A stretch of 10,530 nucleotides of DNA from Clostridia bacterium (GTDB lineage: Bacteria; Bacillota_A; Clostridia; Oscillospirales; CAG-272), in contig JAFXWT010000118.1 of assembly GCA_017542695.1 (NCBI GenBank), positions 1 to 10,530 on the forward strand, given 5' to 3'. The position numbers and the translations under genes were made by a program. Under the pieces are notes generated by a model. It was given only the letters and a program-made list of their open reading frames with translations. It did not search any database and was not told the DNA's origin. Positions 5,908 to 10,530 of the stretch are shown here, piece after piece; positions within the stretch are counted from its first letter, which is position 1; the number at the start of each line of letters is the position of its first letter.

Positions 5908-6930
5908 ATGAATGACATAAAAAAGAAAGAAAGAGATCCTTCCGAAAAAAAGGAAAATTGGTTCACAAAGAAGATCTCGGATCTTAAAGCCGATTTTGCC
6001 AAAAACGCGGATGTGAAAAATCAGAAAAAAGCGTGGCTTTATCTTCTTCCCGCGCTGCTTCTTCTCGTGATCTTCTCGTTCTATCCGCTGCTCAACACGT
6101 TCCGTATGGCGTTTTTGAACGGATATAACGGACTTGCGATCGTCGGCGGCGAGGAGTTCACCGTCGGCATCGACAATTTCAAGACGGTCATAAATCACGT
6201 CGACTTCAAGCTCTACCTTAAAAACACTGTGCTCCTCTGCGTGCTGACGGTGCCGATCTCAACGATCCTCGCTCTGCTCATCGCTGTGGCGCTCAACTCC
6301 ATCAAGCCGCTGCAAAAGGTGTTCCAGACGGTATTCTTCCTGCCTTACGTGACGAACTCGATCGCGATAGGCATGGTTTTCAACGCGATGTTCACCCGCG
6401 TCGGCATAGGAGACCTCATACAAACGCAGGGTATAATCAATAATATAATCGGCGTGTTCGGCATCGAGCCGATCAACTTCGTCAACGTCGGTTCGACGTG
6501 GGGCGCGAATATGTTTGTCGTCTGCACCTATATCGTGTGGAACGCGATCCCGTTCAAGATACTCGTCCTGCTCGGCGGATTGCAGAACGTCAACAAACAG
6601 TACTACGAGGCGGCGAAGATCGACGGCACGTCGAAGATCCGCACGTTCTTCAAGATAACCGTTCCGCTCGTTTCCCCGATGCTCGCGTACGTCATAATCA
6701 CGGCGTTCATCGGCGGATTCAAGGAGTATTCCAGCATCGTCGGTATCTTCGGCGAGGGAATGGGACCCGGCGGAAACGGACAAATGAATACGATAGTCGG
6801 TTACGTTTACAACATGCTTCCGAAGAGCAACCTCGGAAACGCATCCGCCGCGTCGCTGATCCTGTTTGCGATAATCCTTGTCGTTACGGCGATAAACGGT
6901 TACGTGAGCAAGAAGAAAGTACATTATTGA
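5908..6930 (+). CDS. Carbohydrate ABC transporter permease, MalF/UgpA type
   Basis: A 340-residue membrane subunit of a CUT1 sugar-type importer. A charged, lysine-rich cytoplasmic N-terminus of about 42 residues precedes helix 1 (WLYLLPALLLLVIFSFYPLL). Five further hydrophobic segments follow. The coupling (EAA) loop that docks on the ATPase is YYEAAKIDGTSKIRTFF with KITVPLVSPML (about 232-259). The gene starts 11 nt after the ATPase stop with GAGGTG upstream and ends 10 nt before the second permease, so all are co-transcribed. It lacks the large periplasmic P2 loop of enteric MalF, as is usual for UgpA/LacF-like members. Substrate cannot be read from the sequence. Confidence 0.93.
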   Translation: MNDIKKKERDPSEKKENWFTKKISDLKADFAKNADVKNQKKAWLYLLPALLLLVIFSFYPLLNTFRMAFLNGYNGLAIVGGEEFTVGIDNFKTVINHVDFKLYLKNTVLLCVLTVPISTILALLIAVALNSIKPLQKVFQTVFFLPYVTNSIAIGMVFNAMFTRVGIGDLIQTQGIINNIIGVFGIEPINFVNVGSTWGANMFVVCTYIVWNAIPFKILVLLGGLQNVNKQYYEAAKIDGTSKIRTFFKITVPLVSPMLAYVIITAFIGGFKEYSSIVGIFGEGMGPGGNGQMNTIVGYVYNMLPKSNLGNASAASLILFAIILVVTAINGYVSKKKVHY

Positions 6931-6940
6931 GGAGGCCGCC

Positions 6941-7870
6941 ATGTCAAGAAATAAAAATTCAATAAGCGGCGAGCTCAACGTCCTCGGCGCAAAGAGGGCG
7001 CAGCATACCGCGACGGTGATCCGTCTGATAATAACTTATCTCTTCCTTGCGATCATGGCGGTCATCGTCATATTCCCGTTTTACTGGATGATAATCTCGT
7101 CGCTCAAAACGATGGACGAATACCGCGAAAACGTGCCGACGCTCTGGCCGCGCGAAATAGTGTGGGATAACTTCCTCACCGCGTTCGACAAAGCGAACCT
7201 GAAAGACCTGTTCCTTCATACGCTCTTTGTCGGTGTCGTTTCGACTGCGCTGTCCCTTGTTGTGACGGTGCTCTCCGCGTTCGCGTTTGCAAGACTTCAA
7301 TTCAAGGGCAAAAATCTCGTGTTCGGTTTGCTGATGGCGACGATGATGGTGCCGGGCGAGCTTTACACGATCACAAACTATCTTACCGTGTCGGGCAACC
7401 TGCCGTTCACGAGCGAGCCGGTCGGCTGGCTCGACATTACGAATACGTTTGCGGTGCTGATATTCCCGATGCTCGTCAGCGTGTTCTACATCTACCTGCT
7501 CCGTCAGACGTTCATGCAGATACCGAACGAGCTGTACCTTGCCGCGAAGGTCGACGGCACGAGCGATTTCAAATATCTGTGGAAGGTCATGCTCCCGCTC
7601 TCCGTTTCGACGCTTATCACGATAACGATCCTTAAAATGATGGGCGCGTGGAACGCGTACATCTGGCCGCGGCTCGTTGCAAACGACGAGGCGCACCGCC
7701 TCATCACGAACGGTCTGCGCGGCGCGAGCTTTACCGACGAGTTCGGCGAAACGAACTTCCCGGCGCAGATGGCGGCGGTTACGGTCGTTTCGATCCCGCT
7801 GTTTCTTGTGTTTGTGTTCCTTCGCAAATACATCATGCGCGGCGTGTCGCGCAGCGGCATAAAGGGATAA
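6941..7870 (+). CDS. Carbohydrate ABC transporter permease, MalG/UgpE type
   Basis: The second membrane subunit, 309 residues, forming a heterodimer with the preceding permease. Helix 1 (LIITYLFLAIMAVIVIFPFY) ends in FYWMIISSLKT, a typical MalG/UgpE start. The EAA coupling loop reads LYLAAKVDGTSDFKYLW with KVMLPLS (199-221). The end GVSRSGIKG matches the conserved C-terminal tail of this family (GxxxGxxKG). The ribosome site GGAGG (6931-6935) lies 5 nt before the ATG, directly after the previous stop. After the gene come 82 nt before the binding protein gene. They contain only a weak stem-loop and no convincing promoter or terminator. Confidence 0.93.
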   Translation: MSRNKNSISGELNVLGAKRAQHTATVIRLIITYLFLAIMAVIVIFPFYWMIISSLKTMDEYRENVPTLWPREIVWDNFLTAFDKANLKDLFLHTLFVGVVSTALSLVVTVLSAFAFARLQFKGKNLVFGLLMATMMVPGELYTITNYLTVSGNLPFTSEPVGWLDITNTFAVLIFPMLVSVFYIYLLRQTFMQIPNELYLAAKVDGTSDFKYLWKVMLPLSVSTLITITILKMMGAWNAYIWPRLVANDEAHRLITNGLRGASFTDEFGETNFPAQMAAVTVVSIPLFLVFVFLRKYIMRGVSRSGIKG

Positions 7871-7901
7871 ACGGCATATATCTCAGATACCACGGCATTC
7901 T

Positions 7902-7916
7902 CCTCACATAATGAGG
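7902..7916 (+). other. Small stem-loop between permease and binding-protein genes
   Basis: CCTCA (7902-7906) and TGAGG (7912-7916) form a 5-bp stem with a 5-nt loop, with no T-tract adequate for termination. Intercistronic hairpins here often stabilise the binding-protein mRNA so that this subunit is made in excess. That reading is by analogy only, and the stem is short. Confidence 0.25.
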
Positions 7917-7952
7917 TTTGCATATAAAAACAAAACAGAAAGAGGAAATTTT

Positions 7953-9350
7953 ATGAAAAAATTAGTTGCACTTATTCTGCTCATCTCGTGCGTTCTCGCC
8001 TGCTCGATGATCGTGGGATGCTCGGGCGCGAAGAGCGACAAGACGACTGTCGTTTTCTATCACACGATGGGTCAGAACCTCCGCACGGTACTCCAGAAAT
8101 ATATCGCGGAATTCAATAAGATCTACCCCGAAATAGTTATTGACGAGCAGTCGATCGGCGGTTACGACGACGTTCGCGATCAGGTCATCAACGAGCTTCA
8201 GGCAGGCAAACAGCCCGCGCTCGCATACTGCTATCCCGATCACGTCGCAACGTATCTCCGCTCGAAAAAGGTCATCGACCTTAACACGTATATAAACGAC
8301 GAAACGGTCGGTCTTACCGAAGCTCAGATCAAGGATTTCATCGCGGGCTACTATGCAGAAGGCACGCAGTTCGGCGACGAAACAAAAATGTACTCCCTCC
8401 CGTTTTCCAAATCGACTGAGGTAATGTATTACAACAAGACGTTCTTTGATGCGAACGGTCTCTCGGTTCCGGATCACTGGTTCTCGACGGATTCCAACGA
8501 TACGACTTCGATGGAATACGTCATCAAGAAGATCAAGCAGATCGACCCGAACAGCATTCCTCTCGGCTACGACTCCGAGGCGAACTGGTTCATCACAATG
8601 ACGGAACAGCTCAAAACACCGTACACCGCGGCAGTTGAAGACGTCGAGGGACGTTTCCTCTTCAACACAGATGAAAATATGTCGTTCTGCGACAAGTTCC
8701 GCGCTTGGTATCTCGATGGTCTCATGACGACTCAGAAGATATACGGCGGCTACACGTCGGGACTTTTCATCAACAACACGGCAAACGATAAAGGCATTGT
8801 CATCCATTCTTATATGTCCATCGGTTTGTCCGCGGGAGCGGTACACCAGTGCCCCGCGAAGAACGACGACGGAACGTATCCGTTTGAGGTCGGCATCGCC
8901 GAGATCCCTCAGGCAGACGCGGCGAACAAAAAAGTCATTTCCCAGGGTCCGTCCGTATGTATGCTCAAACAGAAGGATCAGGCAGTTAACGACGCGGCGT
9001 GGACATTCCTTAAATTCCTGCTCACGTCTCCCGAATTCCAGGCCGAATTCTCCATGGCTTCGGGATATGTTCCCGTTTTGAAATCGACATTCGAGCTTGA
9101 CGCTTACAAGGAATTCCTCGCTGGCGCAAGCAACAACAAGGAAGGCATTGCGGCTCTCTCCGGTCAGATATGCATGGAGCAGGAGAACGCATACTTCACG
9201 TCCCCCGCGTTCATCGGCTCGTCCGACGCGCGCGATCAGGTCGGACAGCTCCTCGTCAACTACATCTCCGCAGACAGCGGAACGACAAAGGATCAGCTCC
9301 GCCAGCTCTTTACGGAAGCATACAACCGCTGCGTATCACTTAATAAATAA
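7953..9350 (+). CDS. Extracellular solute-binding lipoprotein (family 1, UgpB-like)
   Basis: A 465-residue lipoprotein that captures the substrate for the two permeases above. The signal peptide ends in lipobox MIVGC (Cys23). The mature part starts TTVVFYHTMGQNLRTVLQ, similar to the start of UgpB (sn-glycerol-3-phosphate) and other family 1 binding proteins. It has LPFSKSTEVMYYNKTFF in the hinge/ligand region and SGYVPV near the C-terminal lobe. I chose the ATG at 7953 because AGAGG lies at 7941-7945 with 7-nt spacing and MKKLVALILL is a proper signal start. An ATG at 7911 would add 14 polar residues, has no ribosome site and lies inside a stem-loop. Substrate is likely a sugar or a glycerol/sugar phosphate. 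A Ser in PFSKST, Tyr in SGYVP and Arg in SDARDQV fall where UgpB has ligand contacts, from memory. The acidic UgpB contact in the N-lobe seems absent. Confidence 0.92.
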   Translation: MKKLVALILLISCVLACSMIVGCSGAKSDKTTVVFYHTMGQNLRTVLQKYIAEFNKIYPEIVIDEQSIGGYDDVRDQVINELQAGKQPALAYCYPDHVATYLRSKKVIDLNTYINDETVGLTEAQIKDFIAGYYAEGTQFGDETKMYSLPFSKSTEVMYYNKTFFDANGLSVPDHWFSTDSNDTTSMEYVIKKIKQIDPNSIPLGYDSEANWFITMTEQLKTPYTAAVEDVEGRFLFNTDENMSFCDKFRAWYLDGLMTTQKIYGGYTSGLFINNTANDKGIVIHSYMSIGLSAGAVHQCPAKNDDGTYPFEVGIAEIPQADAANKKVISQGPSVCMLKQKDQAVNDAAWTFLKFLLTSPEFQAEFSMASGYVPVLKSTFELDAYKEFLAGASNNKEGIAALSGQICMEQENAYFTSPAFIGSSDARDQVGQLLVNYISADSGTTKDQLRQLFTEAYNRCVSLNK

Positions 9351-9376
9351 GGAAACCGTTTGTTTATAAAACGTAT

Positions 9377-10530
9377 ATGACAAGAACATATATCAAAAGG
9401 GCGCTCTGTGCGCTGATGGTCGCGCTTATGGCGCTGTCGTCGCTTCTTCTGCTCGTTTCATGCGGGGAGAAGGAGGACGACGGCGGCTGGAATTACACGC
9501 GCGACAAATCGCTCCCCGACTTTGCCACAGAGGTAAAGCTGAACACGGCGGGCATCGACTCCGACTTTGAAAAGACGGGGAGAGGGCTCGTGACTGTCGA
9601 GCAATTCGTCGACGGAGACACCGTCCACTTTTACAATAATTCAAAAAGCGAGATCATAAAAGTTCGCTTCCTCGCCATCGACACGCCCGAATCGACGGGC
9701 AAAGTCGAGCCGTGGGGCAAGCCCGCCTCGATCTACACCAAATCGAAGCTGAAAGACGCGGAGGAGATCGTTATCGAAAGCGATACCGAGGGCAAGGCGG
9801 AGCTCGATTCAACGGGCGGCAGATATCTCGCTTGGGTATGGTACAGAACAAAAGGCAGCGACGTCTGGCGCAATCTCAACATCGAGATACTTTCAGACGG
9901 GCTTGCGATGGGCAAAAGCTCGTCGTCCACAAGATACGGCAGCGTCGCCCTCGCCGCGCTGACGAGCGCGCGCCAGAACAAGATCAACCTTTATTCCGGC
10001 AAAAACGATCCGCTCTTCTTCTACGGCGAAACGGTCGAGCTGACGATCAAGGCGCTGACCTCGAACAAGCAGGCGTATTCCGGAATCAAGGTGCGCTTTG
10101 AGGGCGTCGTCACAAAAGAAAGCGGCGGCGGCATCTACATCGAGTCGTTCGACGAGGACACGCAGCAGTCTTACGGCGTTTATGTCTACGGCGGGTATTC
10201 CTCTCTTGCGCCGAAATTTCTCGTTCCCGGCTACCGTCTGTCCGTAACGGGCACGCCCGACAACAACGAGATATACGGTTTTCAGGTTTCGGGACTTTCG
10301 TTCTCGCTGATCAACCCGACGGACGACGACACGAAGATCATCGAAAAGAATGTCTCCGTCGTTCCGACGAAGATAACGGCGGCGGAACTCGATACAAACG
10401 AATCGCTTGAGGGCACGTTCGTTTCGATGGACGGGCTGACCGTCGAAAGCGTCTACACGACGGAAAGCGACACGTCGAGCGACGGCGCGATGACTCTCAC
10501 GTGCAAAACGGCGGATGGAAACAGCGTCAC
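9377..10530 (+). CDS. Surface lipoprotein nuclease: staphylococcal-nuclease domain plus OB-fold-like domains (3' end outside window)
   Basis: The first 384 codons of a predicted secreted lipoprotein, open to the window end. The signal peptide (1-28) ends in lipobox LLVSC (Cys29). A thermonuclease (SNase) domain spans about 68-210. Catalytic residues align with staphylococcal nuclease: Asp81 in VDGDT, Arg97 in VRFLAIDTPE, Asp102 and Glu105 in the same block at identical spacing, and Arg149 in GGRYLAW. Such enzymes cut DNA and RNA with calcium. Then come two OB-fold-like segments (about 216-311, and 322 onward, with a Thr-Lys-Ile-Thr-Ala-Ala-Glu-Leu stretch), recalling B. subtilis YhcR, which also combines SNase and OB-like domains. 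The ATG at 9377 has no close ribosome site; GGAAA lies 23 nt upstream. It follows the binding protein by 26 nt without a terminator, so probably the same transcript. Confidence 0.88.
   Translation, partial: MTRTYIKRALCALMVALMALSSLLLLVSCGEKEDDGGWNYTRDKSLPDFATEVKLNTAGIDSDFEKTGRGLVTVEQFVDGDTVHFYNNSKSEIIKVRFLAIDTPESTGKVEPWGKPASIYTKSKLKDAEEIVIESDTEGKAELDSTGGRYLAWVWYRTKGSDVWRNLNIEILSDGLAMGKSSSSTRYGSVALAALTSARQNKINLYSGKNDPLFFYGETVELTIKALTSNKQAYSGIKVRFEGVVTKESGGGIYIESFDEDTQQSYGVYVYGGYSSLAPKFLVPGYRLSVTGTPDNNEIYGFQVSGLSFSLINPTDDDTKIIEKNVSVVPTKITAAELDTNESLEGTFVSMDGLTVESVYTTESDTSSDGAMTLTCKTADGNSV

Noticed and set aside
6259..7696. Long reading frames on the - strand opposite the permease genes (also opposite the ATPase and binding-protein genes, e.g. 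4457-5083 and 7962-8846)
   Set aside because: Their translations are rich in Arg, His, Asp and Val without domains or ribosome sites, and they mirror well-supported genes. They arise from GC-biased third codon positions on the coding strand.
7911..7952. Fourteen-residue N-terminal extension of the binding protein
   Set aside because: No ribosome site, the start lies in a stem-loop, and the extension would put a polar stretch before the signal peptide. The ATG at 7953 has AGAGG at correct spacing.
9712..10101. A + strand frame inside the nuclease gene in another phase
   Set aside because: Arg/Gln-rich translation without domain, fully inside the SNase/OB reading frame whose catalytic residues are intact.

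Overview
The window looks like part of the chromosome of a Gram-positive anaerobe of the Clostridia type, probably an uncultured gut or environmental member. The evidence is indirect: lipobox-type binding proteins typical of Firmicutes, strong AGGAGG-like ribosome binding sites, an RDD protein and a ROK kinase of Firmicutes style, and roughly even GC with GC-rich third codon positions. No 16S rRNA or other taxonomic marker is present, so the assignment is tentative. There are no tRNA or rRNA genes, no CRISPR array, no transposase and no phage genes.

Region 1 (1-2631, + strand) is a zinc-uptake operon: the 3' part of a ZnuA-type binding protein, the ATPase ZnuC, the membrane permease ZnuB, and a small OB-fold-like lipoprotein with four mature-region cysteines. 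The genes are packed tightly (15-nt gap, 8-nt overlap, 4-nt ATGA overlap). A 16-bp hairpin with U/A tracts on both sides ends the operon and also serves the gene facing it.

Region 2 (2653-3651, - strand) is a single ROK-family sugar kinase with a perfect TTGACA-17-TATAAT promoter. That promoter implies a start 21 nt inside the longest reading frame. The protein lacks the cysteine zinc site typical of the family.

Region 3 (3737-10530, + strand) begins at a second perfect TTGACA-17-TATAAT promoter, divergent from the first. It is followed by a ~200-nt leader containing a well-spaced ribosome binding site, a 51-codon small ORF and a terminator-like hairpin. The ORF stop overlaps the start of an RDD-family membrane protein. 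Downstream, in one direction and without an obvious terminator, come a MalK/UgpC-type ATPase, two sugar-type (CUT1) ABC permeases, a UgpB-like lipoprotein binding protein, and a lipoprotein staphylococcal-nuclease homologue with C-terminal OB-fold-like domains, cut off by the window end.

How they may work together: the ABC genes form a complete importer for a sugar or sugar/glycerol phosphate. The divergent ROK kinase could phosphorylate an imported sugar, and the surface nuclease could release nucleotide-derived ligands. The transporter assignment is strong, the substrate is inference. The most unusual structure is the leader of the RDD gene, which looks built for attenuation or translational coupling.
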